From the NCBI GenBank assembly GCA_900553525.1, contig USDZ01000010.1, positions 1 to 21,499 on the forward strand: a DNA stretch of 21,499 bases, given 5' to 3'. Position 1 is the stretch's first letter, and the number at the start of each line of letters is the position of its first letter. Made by a program: the position numbers and the translations under genes. Source of the DNA: an uncultured Oscillospiraceae bacterium (lineage in GTDB: Bacteria > Bacillota > Clostridia > Oscillospirales > Acutalibacteraceae). The notes below the pieces were generated by a model. It had not been told where the DNA came from. It worked only from the letters and a program-made list of their open reading frames with translations, and searched no databases. Shown here piece by piece: positions 1-8,262 of the stretch.

Positions 1-1
1 G

Positions 2-415
2 GTTATCGACCTGGAGAGTGAGGGGCGCGCGATTGATTTGGACCGGCTGCGTGTGCTGCAAGAGGGAAAGACCGCCGCGCTGATGGCGGCGGCCTGTGAA
101 ATGGGGTGCATCGTCGGCGGAGGGGAGAATGCGCAAACAGACGCCGCGCGGCAGTATGGTCTTCATATCGGTTTGTGTTTTCAGATGATTGATGATATAC
201 TGGATGTGACGGCGACATCCGCGCAATTAGGAAAACCGGTGGGCAGCGACGCGTCGAACGAAAAAACGACGTATGTATCCCTGCTCGGACTCGACGAGGT
301 TCGCCGATTGGCGGGGGAGCACACCGAAGCCGCCGTGCGGGCGCTTGCGGCATTTCCGCGGGATACGGAGGATTTACGTCTGCTGGCGGATCGTCTGCTG
401 AATCGTACACGATAG
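2..415 (+). CDS. ispA: Polyprenyl (farnesyl/geranylgeranyl) diphosphate synthase, C-terminal part
   Basis: The gene enters from the left edge, and only the last 137 residues are visible. The reading frame is open from base 2, so the internal ATG/TTG codons are not the real start. IspA condenses isopentenyl diphosphate with allylic diphosphates to give farnesyl diphosphate in the cytoplasm. The visible part has the KTA(A)L segment that follows the central helices and the second aspartate-rich, Mg-diphosphate-binding motif DDILD (bases 191-205) inside FQMIDDILDV. This is followed by GKPVGSD, typical of trans-prenyltransferases. It is the first visible gene of an operon containing dxs, which makes the precursor pathway's first intermediate. 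The family is certain; the exact chain length of the product cannot be read from this fragment. Confidence 0.93.
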   Translation, partial: VIDLESEGRAIDLDRLRVLQEGKTAALMAAACEMGCIVGGGENAQTDAARQYGLHIGLCFQMIDDILDVTATSAQLGKPVGSDASNEKTTYVSLLGLDEVRRLAGEHTEAAVRALAAFPRDTEDLRLLADRLLNRTR

Positions 416-447
416 TGCCGTCCTGCGACCGAAAGGCGTGAAATGGA

Positions 448-927
448 ATGGATCTCATCCGAGAATTTTTTGCCAACCGGGTGTTGTTCGCCGCGGTTCT
501 TGGCTGGCTATGTGCGCAGGTCCTCAAGTTAATCATCACCGCCTGCATGACCAGAAAATGGCATGTGGAACGGCTCTGGGGAGCCGGAGGCATGCCCAGC
601 GCACATTCGTCCATGGTCTGCGCCCTGACAATTTCAGTTGCGCGATTTTACGGTGTCTCAGATCCGCTTTTTGCCTTGGCGGTGATGTTCGCCTTTGTGA
701 CGATGTACGATGCGATGGGCGTCCGGCGGGAGGCGGGAGAACATGCCCGCCTGTTGAACAAATATTTAAATGAAATAGAAACCAAAAATGCCGATGTGGA
801 TGGAGACGGCGTTCCCGATAAGGAAGTCACGGAAATCGATCTGAAAGAATTTATCGGACACACGCCTTTGGAGGTTTTAGGCGGTGTGCTGCTGGGGATC
901 CTGATCGGGATGATCGTGCCGGCGTGA
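448..927 (+). CDS. yuiD: YuiD-like divergent PAP2 (DUF212) membrane protein
   Basis: This 159-residue membrane protein belongs to the divergent PAP2 family (YuiD of Bacillus). It has hydrophobic segments at about residues 11-32, 54-68, 73-88 and 141-158. The family signatures GGMPSAHSS (47-55), YDAMGVRREAGEHA (87-100) and GHTPLEVLGG (137-146) are all present. The SAHS motif resembles the phosphatase motif of PAP2 enzymes, but the biochemical activity of this family is not established to my knowledge. Its position between ispA and dxs suggests a role linked to isoprenoid diphosphates; that is inference. Residues 116-124 read DVDGDGVPD, a calcium-loop-like insertion just before the last membrane segment. 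The start ATG is preceded by only a weak ribosome site (GAAAGG, about 10 bases away). Confidence 0.85.
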   Translation: MDLIREFFANRVLFAAVLGWLCAQVLKLIITACMTRKWHVERLWGAGGMPSAHSSMVCALTISVARFYGVSDPLFALAVMFAFVTMYDAMGVRREAGEHARLLNKYLNEIETKNADVDGDGVPDKEVTEIDLKEFIGHTPLEVLGGVLLGILIGMIVPA

Positions 928-939
928 CGGCACGTGCCG
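915..939 (+). repeat. Alternating inverted repeats across the yuiD stop codon
   Basis: CGTGCCG (915-921), CGGCACG (928-934) and CGTGCCG (933-939) follow one another. The first two arms can form a 7-bp stem with a 6-base loop, while 928-939 is itself a perfect 12-base palindrome. There is no T-run, so it is not an intrinsic terminator. It may be an RNA structure between yuiD and dxs, or chance in GC-rich DNA. Confidence 0.4.
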
Positions 940-967
940 GCAACTGCAAGGAAACGAGGCTTAGCCC

Positions 968-2836
968 ATGAAACTGTCGCTTGAGCAGATCCATTCCCCT
1001 GATGATATACGCAAAATGACGCCGTCCGAACTCGAGGCTCTATGTGCCTTGCTGCGGAAGACCTTGATACAAACGGTTTCCAGGACGGGCGGACATCTGT
1101 CCTCCAACCTTGGGGTGGTGGAGCTGACGGTTGCGTTGCATAAAATGTTCGATACCCCTCGCGACCGCATCGTCTGGGATGTGGGGCACCAGTGTTATGC
1201 CCATAAACTGCTGACAGGCCGTTACAGCCGTTTCGATACCCTCCGGCAGACTGGGGGGATTTCAGGATTTCCCAAGCCGGAGGAGAGCGAATACGATACC
1301 TTCATCGCTGGCCACAGCAGCACCGCCGTTTCAGCGGCGAACGGAATGGCTAAGGCCAAAACCCTGTCCGGAGACGGCGGGTATGTGGTGGCTGTGCTGG
1401 GGGACGGGGCTATGACCGGCGGCTTGGCCTATGAAGGACTGAGCAATGCGGGCCGCAGTTCCGACCGGCTTATCGTGGTTCTCAACGACAATCGGATGTC
1501 CATCAGCAAAAACGTCGGGTTTGTCGCGCGTCATTTGGCCACGCTGCGGTCACGCCCCCGGTACGTGCGTTTCAAGATGGGGGTCAGCAACCTGATCGCC
1601 CGCATTCCGCTGATTGGCAAACCCATCCAGCGGCTGATCGTCTGGGTGAAATCCCGGCTGAAAAACGCGCTGTATCACAGCAGCACGCTGTTCGAAGAGA
1701 TGGGGTTTTATTATCTCGGGCCGGTGGACGGGCATAACCTTCACGATCTGACGATCGCCCTGCAAACGGCGAAAAATCTCAGCCGGCCGGTCCTGCTGCA
1801 TGTGGAGACGGTTAAGGGCCAGGGCTACAGCTTTGCCATGCAGAATCCCGATACCTACCACGGTGTGTCGGGGTTCGACATTGAAACCGGAAAAACGCCG
1901 CCCTCTTCCAAATCCTTTTCCTCGTCGATGGCGGAGGGTCTGTGCCGTTTGGCGCAGGAAGATCTGCGGATCTGCGCCATCACCGCCGCTATGAAGAGCG
2001 GGACCGGTTTGACCAGATTTGCCGAGCGGTTCCCGATCCGTTTCTTCGACGTGGGCATCGCGGAGGAACACGCTGTGACGTTCGCTTCGGGCTTGGCCAC
2101 CGGCGGCATGCTTCCGGTTTTTGCCGTGTATTCCACCTTCTTGCAGCGCTGTTACGACCAGATACTCAACGATACGTCCATTATGAATAACCATATTGTC
2201 CTGGCGGTGGACCGCGCCGGCATTGTACCGGATGACGGCGAGACCCATCAAGGGGTCTTTGACGTGCCGTTCCTGACCACCATCCCCCATGTGACCATCT
2301 ACAGCCCTTCCACCTTTGCGGAATTGGACATATGTCTGAAACAGGCGCTGTACGACGCATCCGGCATCGCCGTTGTGCGTTATCCGAAAGGGGGGGAACT
2401 GCCCGGTTGCGAGGGCTTCGAACCGGATTATAAGCCGTATACGCACCTGAAAAACCCCAAAGCCCGGACATTGCTTATCACCTATGGCCGCCTGTTCTCC
2501 CATGCGCTTATTGCCGCGAGGGAACTGTCGAGCGCGGGTATGCCGGTTTCTCTGCTCAAGCTGACGCGGATCTGGCCGTTGCCGGAGGAATGCGAAGCGA
2601 TCGTCGGGGAGTACGATCGGGTCTTCTTTTTCGAAGAGGGAAGCCGTCAGGGAGGGATCGGCCAGCATCTGCAAAGCCGTCTGCTGGAAGCCAGCTTCCG
2701 GGGTGATTTTCACCTTCAGGCCATCGATGCCTTCCTTCCGGCCTGCAGCGTTTCGGCGGGGTTCCGCCGGACGGGACTGGACGTGGACGGGATGAAGACG
2801 GTGCGGGAGGCGGACATCCATGGACGGCCGCTCTAA
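968..2836 (+). CDS. dxs: 1-deoxy-D-xylulose-5-phosphate synthase
   Basis: DXS condenses pyruvate and glyceraldehyde 3-phosphate, using thiamine diphosphate, to give DXP. This is the first step of the MEP isoprenoid pathway and also supplies thiamine and pyridoxal synthesis. The 622-residue length is normal. Visible marks are GGHLSSNLGVVELT (41-54), HQCYAH (74-79), the ThDP-binding GDG...N motif (145-147 and N173), VDGHN (253-257), the catalytic glutamate region DVGIAEEHAV (361-370) and DRAGIVPDDGETHQG (415-429). All three transketolase-type domains are present. The start is supported by AAGGAAACGAGG about 8 bases upstream. The stop overlaps the start of tlyA by 17 bases, which implies translational coupling. 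The pathway fits the upstream ispA. Confidence 0.97.
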   Translation: MKLSLEQIHSPDDIRKMTPSELEALCALLRKTLIQTVSRTGGHLSSNLGVVELTVALHKMFDTPRDRIVWDVGHQCYAHKLLTGRYSRFDTLRQTGGISGFPKPEESEYDTFIAGHSSTAVSAANGMAKAKTLSGDGGYVVAVLGDGAMTGGLAYEGLSNAGRSSDRLIVVLNDNRMSISKNVGFVARHLATLRSRPRYVRFKMGVSNLIARIPLIGKPIQRLIVWVKSRLKNALYHSSTLFEEMGFYYLGPVDGHNLHDLTIALQTAKNLSRPVLLHVETVKGQGYSFAMQNPDTYHGVSGFDIETGKTPPSSKSFSSSMAEGLCRLAQEDLRICAITAAMKSGTGLTRFAERFPIRFFDVGIAEEHAVTFASGLATGGMLPVFAVYSTFLQRCYDQILNDTSIMNNHIVLAVDRAGIVPDDGETHQGVFDVPFLTTIPHVTIYSPSTFAELDICLKQALYDASGIAVVRYPKGGELPGCEGFEPDYKPYTHLKNPKARTLLITYGRLFSHALIAARELSSAGMPVSLLKLTRIWPLPEECEAIVGEYDRVFFFEEGSRQGGIGQHLQSRLLEASFRGDFHLQAIDAFLPACSVSAGFRRTGLDVDGMKTVREADIHGRPL

Positions 2837-3650
2837 ACGCCTGGATGCCTTTCTGGTGGAAAAAGGGTTTGCTTCCGGCCGGGAACGGGCCAAGGAGCAG
2901 ATTCGCGCTGGAAAGGTCCTGGTGAACGGGCGGGCGGTTACCAAGCCCTCTGCATTGGTGGAAGATCACGCGGATATCCGGTGCGAAGGGGGCTGCCCTT
3001 ACGTCGGCAGGGGAGGCCTCAAACTGGAAAAGGCGGTGCGGGAAGCGTCTCTCAAACTCGATGGGGTGACAGCCCTGGATATTGGGGCGTCCACCGGAGG
3101 ATTCACCGATTGTATGCTCCGGTTTGGCGCGGCCAGGGTTTACGCTGTAGATGTGGGTCATGGCCAACTTCATCCCACCCTGCGTATGGATCCGCGGGTG
3201 GTCAGCCTCGAAGGGGTTGATGTGCGATCGGAGGCGCTGGCATCTGCGATTCCGCCGGGGACGGCGTCGTTTGCGGCGGCAGATGTTTCCTTTATCTCCG
3301 AAAGGGCCGTTCTCCCTTTCCTTTTGCCATACCTTGCGCCGTCCGCGCGTCTGGTGGTGCTGATTAAACCGCAATTCGAAGCCGGTCGGCAGGCGGTCGG
3401 TAAGAACGGCGTGGTGCGGGATCCCCGCATTCACCGCCGTGTTCTAGATGAGATGCTCCGCTTTTTTGCCGAGGAGGGACTACATCTTGACTGGCTGTCC
3501 CATTCTCCGGTGACGGGCGGGGAGGGAAATATCGAATATCTGGCGGTGCTGACCGTTCCCCCTGTATCCGGTACGCCGCTGTTCCCGGATACGAGAGCGA
3601 TTGTGGAAAGGGCGTTTTCCTCGTTTTCCCGCCGCTTGAATCCTGCTTGA
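2820..3650 (+). CDS. tlyA: TlyA-family rRNA (cytidine-2'-O-)methyltransferase
   Basis: This 276-residue protein has an S4 RNA-binding domain (about residues 3-60) followed by an FtsJ/RrmJ-type SAM-dependent methyltransferase domain (about 60-245). The link YVGRGGLKLEKA (61-72) carries the lysine typical of the family. The SAM site is ALDIGASTGGFTD (85-97). ADVSFIS (154-160) and LIKPQFE (181-187) supply the remaining residues of the K-D-K type catalytic set. TlyA proteins methylate 2'-hydroxyls of 16S and/or 23S rRNA; some members were first named hemolysins, which is probably misleading. The start lies inside dxs and is preceded by GGGAGGCGG. It corresponds to yqxC of the Bacillus ahrC-recN cluster. 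Confidence 0.93.
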   Translation: MDGRSKRLDAFLVEKGFASGRERAKEQIRAGKVLVNGRAVTKPSALVEDHADIRCEGGCPYVGRGGLKLEKAVREASLKLDGVTALDIGASTGGFTDCMLRFGAARVYAVDVGHGQLHPTLRMDPRVVSLEGVDVRSEALASAIPPGTASFAAADVSFISERAVLPFLLPYLAPSARLVVLIKPQFEAGRQAVGKNGVVRDPRIHRRVLDEMLRFFAEEGLHLDWLSHSPVTGGEGNIEYLAVLTVPPVSGTPLFPDTRAIVERAFSSFSRRLNPA

Positions 3651-3664
3651 AAGGAGGCGCTCCC

Positions 3665-4498
3665 ATGCGGATTGCTGTGCTGCCGAATGCGCACGCATCG
3701 GGTGTGCGCGAAGCGTTCCCCCGCGTCTGTGACGCTTTACGAGAACTTGGAGCCGAGGTGCTGTTGCCGGATGAAGGGGATGGTTTTCCCAGTCCGAATG
3801 CCGATGCTCTCATTCGGAAAAGCGACGTGGCGGTCGCCCTGGGTGGAGACGGCACCATCATCCATACCGCCAAGCGCGCGGCCATCTGCGGGCGGGCGGT
3901 CCTTGGCATTAACTGTGGGCGCCTTGGGTTTATGGCGGGGCTCGAGGCGGATGAACTTGAAAAACTCCCGGCTCTGATCCGGGGAGAATATACTGTGGAA
4001 AGGCGGATGCTGCTGGAGATCACCGTGTGTTCGGGTGAAGGAAAAACCGTCCGCTACTGCGCCTTAAACGAGGCGGTGGTCTCCCGCGGTTCCTTGTCCC
4101 GGATGATTGAACTGGAGGTTTCCAACCGGGGAGAACAGGTGGCCCGTTACCGGGCGGACGGCGTAATTGTGGCGACTCCGACTGGCTCGACCGCGTATTC
4201 CCTTTCGGCGGGGGGGCCGGTGATCGATCCGGCCCTGCGTTGCCTGCTGATGACGCCGGTTTGCCCCCATTCCCTCCATACCCGCTCTTACCTGTTTGAT
4301 GAGGATGCGGAACTGTCTATTCGTCCGGCGGGAAACCCGGACGCGCCGGTCTATCTGACGGTGGACGGGGAGGAGGCGGTCCCGCTCGGGGTACGGGAGG
4401 AAGTCCTCTTATCCAAAGCCGAAGCGGAAGCCTGTCTGATTATGCTGGGGCGCAAGCCCTTTTACGAAGTACTCAACCGGAAACTGATGAACCGCTGA
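3665..4498 (+). CDS. nadK: NAD kinase
   Basis: NadK phosphorylates NAD to NADP with ATP or polyphosphate in the cytoplasm. I chose the ATG at 3665 because AAAGGAGG (3649-3656) ends 8 bases upstream; an in-frame TTG at 3647 lies upstream of that site and is unlikely. The product is 277 residues. Diagnostic motifs are GGDGT (60-64), the NE pair in ALNEAVVSRG (133-142), and DGVIVATPTGSTAYSLSAGG (165-184), which bind NAD and the phosphate donor. It starts 14 bases after tlyA. tlyA-nadK-argR-recN is a familiar order in Clostridia. Confidence 0.96.
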   Translation: MRIAVLPNAHASGVREAFPRVCDALRELGAEVLLPDEGDGFPSPNADALIRKSDVAVALGGDGTIIHTAKRAAICGRAVLGINCGRLGFMAGLEADELEKLPALIRGEYTVERRMLLEITVCSGEGKTVRYCALNEAVVSRGSLSRMIELEVSNRGEQVARYRADGVIVATPTGSTAYSLSAGGPVIDPALRCLLMTPVCPHSLHTRSYLFDEDAELSIRPAGNPDAPVYLTVDGEEAVPLGVREEVLLSKAEAEACLIMLGRKPFYEVLNRKLMNR

Positions 4499-4516
4499 GG
4501 AAAGGCAGGGACAGCG

Positions 4517-4972
4517 ATGAAAACCAAACGGCATGCCAAGATCCTGGAAATCATCCACCAAAAATCGGTGGAAACGCAGGAGGATCTGCTCCGTCTGCTG
4601 CGAAAGGACGGCTACAACGTCACACAGGCGACGGTTTCCCGCGATATAAAGGAACTGCGGTTAATTAAAGCCATGGGGCCGGACGGCCGCTACCGCTACT
4701 CCACGGTACGGCTGGAAAATGAAAATATTTCATCCAAATTTCACTCTCTGTTCTCCGAAACCGTGCTGCAGATCGATTACGCCGGCAATCTCGTGGTGGT
4801 CAAGTGTTTATCGGGGATGGCGCAGGCCGCTTGCGCAGCGATGGATTCCCTGCATTGGGATCAGGTGGTCGGTACCCTGGGAGGAGAAGATACCTTCATC
4901 TGTATTACCAAAAATGAAGAACAGGCCGTTTCGCTTACGGCGGAACTCAAGAAGCTTTTAAAGGGCGGATAA
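4517..4972 (+). CDS. argR: Arginine repressor ArgR/AhrC
   Basis: This 151-residue transcription factor has the two usual ArgR domains. The N-terminal winged helix (about 1-70) contains ATVSRDIKELRLIK, the recognition region. The C-terminal hexamerisation and L-arginine-binding domain (about 80-149) contains GTLGGEDTFICI. ArgR hexamers bind ARG boxes to repress arginine biosynthesis and often activate catabolism. No arg genes lie in the window, so its targets are elsewhere. It sits 18 bases downstream of nadK and 23 bases upstream of recN, and is most likely part of the same transcript. AAAGGCAGGG lies upstream of the start. In Bacillus the equivalent ahrC also precedes recN. Confidence 0.95.
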   Translation: MKTKRHAKILEIIHQKSVETQEDLLRLLRKDGYNVTQATVSRDIKELRLIKAMGPDGRYRYSTVRLENENISSKFHSLFSETVLQIDYAGNLVVVKCLSGMAQAACAAMDSLHWDQVVGTLGGEDTFICITKNEEQAVSLTAELKKLLKGG

Positions 4973-4995
4973 ACGGCCGGAAGGGGCCCTGTAGG

Positions 4996-6690
4996 ATGCT
5001 GCAAAGCCTATACATTGAAAACATCGCGGTGATCGAGCGGGCGGATATCGAGTTTGACGCCGGACTGAATGTTCTCACTGGGGAGACGGGCGCGGGTAAA
5101 TCCATTGTCATCGACGCGATCAACGCCGTATTGGGGGAACGAACCAGCCGGGATATGGTACGTACTGGAAGCGACGAGGCCCGGGTAACGGCGCTGTTTT
5201 CCGGTCTCTCGAATACAACGATCCAGGCTCTGCGGGAGTGGGATGTGGAGCCGGACGAGGATGGCTGTCTGTTAATCCAGCGTTCCATCTCGGCCGGCGG
5301 GAAAGGAACCTGCCGCATCGGCGGGAGACCGGCGACGGTCTCGATCCTGCGGGAAGTGGGGCGTCTGCTGGTCAACATCCACGGCCAGCACGAAAACCAG
5401 GCCCTTCTTTCCCCGGAACGGCATGTGACCTATCTCGACCGTCTGGGAGGCCATGCGCCTTTACTGGAAACATACCAAGAGGTATATGGCCGTCTGTGTT
5501 CACTGCGCCGCGAACTCGACGAGGCGGATATGGATGAAACCAGGAAAGCACGCCGGATCGATTTGCTCCGTTACCAGGTTGAAGAGATCGAGGCGGCAGA
5601 GTTGACCGAGGGAGAGGATGAGGAACTGGAAGCTTCCCGCCGCATGTTCCGCCATGCGGAGGCCATTGCGGAGGGGATGATGGCGGCGAGGGAAGCCCTT
5701 TTCGGAGACGAAGACACCCTGGGCGCCCTCTCCTGCCTGGAGGGAGCGGTGTCCGCGCTTTCCGGTGCCGGACGGTATTTGGAAGAGGCGGGTGCTCTGG
5801 CCAAACGGATGGAAAACGCCCTGTATGAGCTTGAAGACTGTGCGGACGAACTGCGGGCTCTGCTCTCCCGCCTCGAATTCGATCCCGTCGAGCTGGACCG
5901 TGTGGAGTCCCGGCTGGATTTGATTCGCCGTCTGACGAGCAAATACGGACCGAAAATTTCCGATGTCCTTGCCTACGCGGAACAAGCCCGGCAGGAACTC
6001 GACGATATAGAACACGCGGATGAACGGCTCGAACGCCTCCAACATGCCTTCGAGGAAGCCGAGCGGGACGCCGCGGATGCCGCCGCTCGGTTGACCGCCG
6101 CCCGGCGGAAGACGGCGGAGCAGTTTTCAAAGAGCGTCATGGAACAGCTCGCTTTCCTGGATATGCCGCATGTGACGATGGAGGTTTCCATGCGGCCTGC
6201 GGCCCTGTCGTCCTGTGGCGCCGATCAGGTGGAATTCCTCATGTCCGCTAATCCGGGGGAACCGCCCCGTTCCATCGCAAAAATCGCCTCCGGAGGCGAA
6301 TTGTCCCGTGTCATGCTCGCGATCAAATCGGTCCTGGCCGATGCAGACGACATCGACACCTTGATTTTCGATGAAATCGACGCTGGTATCAGCGGTCGTG
6401 CCGCCTGGAAGGTGGGGGTCAAGTTGCGGGAGACGGCCCGGGGTTCGGATAGCACCCGCAGCCGCCAGTTGCTCTGCGTTACCCATCTTGCGCAGATCGC
6501 CGCCCAGGCGCATCACCATCTTCTCATCTCCAAATCGGTTCGGGATGGTCGTACGTATACCGATGTCCGGCCGTTGGATGAGGAGGGGCGGTTAGAAGAG
6601 CTGGCCCGGATCATCGGTGGAGAATCCACGCCGGCCAGCCGGGAAGCCGCCCGAGAAATGCGCGGACGGGTGAAGGAATCGGGGGCTTGA
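4996..6690 (+). CDS. recN: DNA repair protein RecN
   Basis: RecN is an SMC-like ATPase that acts at DNA double-strand breaks with RecA. The 564-residue length is typical. The N-terminal half of the ATPase head has Walker A GETGAGKS (29-36) and the QHENQALL segment near 131. The middle (about 150-380) is rich in E, A, R and L, as expected of a coiled coil, and is broken by a short hinge. The C-terminal half has the ABC signature SGGELSR (432-438), Walker B TLIFDEIDAGISG with D459/E460, and the VTHLAQIAA switch region. It is the last gene of the plus-strand housekeeping operon. Its stop codon overlaps the -35 box of the next promoter. Confidence 0.97.
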   Translation: MLQSLYIENIAVIERADIEFDAGLNVLTGETGAGKSIVIDAINAVLGERTSRDMVRTGSDEARVTALFSGLSNTTIQALREWDVEPDEDGCLLIQRSISAGGKGTCRIGGRPATVSILREVGRLLVNIHGQHENQALLSPERHVTYLDRLGGHAPLLETYQEVYGRLCSLRRELDEADMDETRKARRIDLLRYQVEEIEAAELTEGEDEELEASRRMFRHAEAIAEGMMAAREALFGDEDTLGALSCLEGAVSALSGAGRYLEEAGALAKRMENALYELEDCADELRALLSRLEFDPVELDRVESRLDLIRRLTSKYGPKISDVLAYAEQARQELDDIEHADERLERLQHAFEEAERDAADAAARLTAARRKTAEQFSKSVMEQLAFLDMPHVTMEVSMRPAALSSCGADQVEFLMSANPGEPPRSIAKIASGGELSRVMLAIKSVLADADDIDTLIFDEIDAGISGRAAWKVGVKLRETARGSDSTRSRQLLCVTHLAQIAAQAHHHLLISKSVRDGRTYTDVRPLDEEGRLEELARIIGGESTPASREAAREMRGRVKESGA

Positions 6691-6715
6691 CAAACGGGAA
6701 GGAATATGTTTTAAT
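6687..6715 (+). promoter_or_regulatory. Sigma-A promoter for the T-box/tyrS unit
   Basis: A perfect -35 box TTGACA (6687-6692), a 17-base spacer and a -10 box TTTAAT (6710-6715). The -35 overlaps the recN stop codon. Transcription should start near 6722, giving a leader of about 300 bases before tyrS. Confidence 0.8.
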
Positions 6716-6721
6716 GAGCGT

Positions 6722-6989
6722 CACAGGCGATGAAGGGAAGAAGTAGCCGCTGCCGCGCAGCACAGAGATCCGTTGGACGGTGCAAAACGGACTGGGCGCA
6801 GGGTGAAATACATCCCGGAGCCGCGACCTGAACGGTGGTGACAGCGCCGCTGAGTAGGGAAAGCCGTGGGCGCACGTTACAGCGCAGGACGTTTTATCGA
6901 CGCCCATAAGGCCGTTTTCGCAAGGGAACGGTGAATGAGGTGGTACCGCGGAATTTTCCGCCCTCTGCACTGCTGCAGGGGGCGTTTTT
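6722..6989 (+). ncRNA. Tyrosine-specific T-box leader RNA
   Basis: The conserved T-box antiterminator sequence, ATGAGGTGGTACCGCGG, lies at 6935-6951. Its bulge bases TGGT (6941-6944) match the ACCA end expected of an uncharged tRNA with discriminator A. Upstream, in stem I, GTGAAATACATCCC places the tyrosine codon TAC (6809-6811) in the specifier-loop position. A terminator follows directly. Uncharged tRNA-Tyr should stabilise the antiterminator and allow tyrS expression. The 5' end is inferred from the promoter, and the exact stem I fold was not computed. Confidence 0.93.
6959..6989 (+). terminator. T-box-controlled terminator before tyrS
   Basis: CGCCCTCTGCA (6959-6969) pairs with TGCAGGGGGCG (6974-6984) around a CTGC loop: 11 bp with one wobble, followed by TTTTT (6985-6989). 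It competes with the antiterminator that contains the T-box sequence. Confidence 0.92.
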
Positions 6990-7027
6990 GTTTCCCCCTG
7001 TCCAGAAAAAACAAGGAGGACAAGTGC

Positions 7028-8257
7028 ATGAAACCCAACGTATTCGACGAGCTGAACGCTCGCGGCATGATCGCCCAGACCACCAACGCGGAGAAAATTC
7101 GGGAATTGCTCGGAGGAAAGGAGCCGGTGACTTTTTATATCGGATTCGATCCGACGGCGGACAGCCTTCACGTCGGGCATTTCGTCCAGTTGATGGTGAT
7201 GGCCCATATGCAGAAGGCCGGCCACCGGCCGGTTGCCCTGCTGGGGGGCGGAACCGGGATGATCGGCGACCCCACGGGCAAGAGCGACATGCGGAAAATG
7301 CTGACCCCGGAGACCATCCGTTATCACGTGTCCTGCTTTCAAAAGCAGATGTCCCGGTTTGTGGATTTTTCGGAGGGGAAAGCGCTGATGGTCAACAATG
7401 CTGACTGGCTGATGAACCTCAACTATGTCGATTTCCTGCGGGAGGTCGGGGTGCATTTCTCGGTGAACCGGATGCTGACCTTTGAGTGCTTCAAACAGCG
7501 GCTGGAGCGGGGTCTGTCCTTCATGGAATTCAACTACATGCTGATGCAGAGCTACGATTTCTTTTACCTGAATCAGCAGTACGGCTGTGTCCTGGAACTT
7601 GGCGGAGACGATCAGTGGAGCAACATCCTCGGTGGTGTTGAACTCTGCCGCCGGAAGGCAGGGAAAGAGGTTTACGGTATGACCTTCGCCCTGTTGACCA
7701 CATCCGAGGGCAAAAAAATGGGAAAAACCGAGAAGGGCGCCGTTTGGCTGGACCCCGAAAAAACTCCGCCCTACGAGTTTTTCCAGTATTGGCGCAACAT
7801 CGACGACGTGGACGTGGGAAAATGCCTGCGGATGCTCACCTTTTTGCCGGTTGATGAGATCGAAGCTATGGAGAAGGCCGGCGATATCAACCGGAACAAG
7901 GAACGCCTGGCTCATGAACTGACGGTGCTCGTCCATGGCAGGGAGGAGGCCGACAAAGCCTTGGAGGCCGCCCGTGCTCTGTTTGGAGGCGGGGGAGACA
8001 GTGAAAACATGCCTTCAACCGTTCTGCCGGAGGAGGCATTCACAAACGGCACGGTATCGGTCATCGACCTGCTGGTGCTGACCGGCCTCGCTCCCTCCAA
8101 AGGCGAGGCGCGGCGCCTGATACAGCAGGGCGGCGTGGCTGTGGACGGCGAGAAGGTGTCGGATATTGCCGCCGAGGTGCGGACTTCCGATTTCGATAAG
8201 GGTCAGATTATTCTGAAAAAAGGCAAAAAGGTTTTTCACAAGGTCACGCGGCCCTAA
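7028..8257 (+). CDS. tyrS: Tyrosyl-tRNA synthetase
   Basis: TyrRS is a class I synthetase that attaches tyrosine to tRNA-Tyr. The reading frame is open further upstream, but that stretch is the T-box leader. The ATG at 7028 has AAGGAGGA (7013-7020) seven bases before it. The product is 409 residues. It shows the HIGH motif as HVGH (48-51), FDPTADSLHVG around it, GGDDQWSNI (192-200) in the tyrosine pocket, and the KMSKS loop as KMGKT (230-234). A C-terminal S4 RNA-binding domain lies at about 345-405. Its specificity agrees with the TAC specifier of the leader. Confidence 0.97.
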   Translation: MKPNVFDELNARGMIAQTTNAEKIRELLGGKEPVTFYIGFDPTADSLHVGHFVQLMVMAHMQKAGHRPVALLGGGTGMIGDPTGKSDMRKMLTPETIRYHVSCFQKQMSRFVDFSEGKALMVNNADWLMNLNYVDFLREVGVHFSVNRMLTFECFKQRLERGLSFMEFNYMLMQSYDFFYLNQQYGCVLELGGDDQWSNILGGVELCRRKAGKEVYGMTFALLTTSEGKKMGKTEKGAVWLDPEKTPPYEFFQYWRNIDDVDVGKCLRMLTFLPVDEIEAMEKAGDINRNKERLAHELTVLVHGREEADKALEAARALFGGGGDSENMPSTVLPEEAFTNGTVSVIDLLVLTGLAPSKGEARRLIQQGGVAVDGEKVSDIAAEVRTSDFDKGQIILKKGKKVFHKVTRP

Positions 8258-8262
8258 TTGGG

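Noticed and set aside
1550..2944. 464-codon minus-strand open frame opposite dxs and tlyA
   Set aside because: Shadow of dxs and the tlyA start; no family motif, and no promoter or ribosome site.
2820..3650. Reading TlyA as a hemolysin
   Set aside because: The S4 plus FtsJ architecture and K-D-K motifs support an rRNA methyltransferase; the hemolysin name is historical.
6611..7936. 441-codon minus-strand open frame across the recN end, T-box and tyrS
   Set aside because: It crosses a T-box leader and lies opposite tyrS; no motifs.
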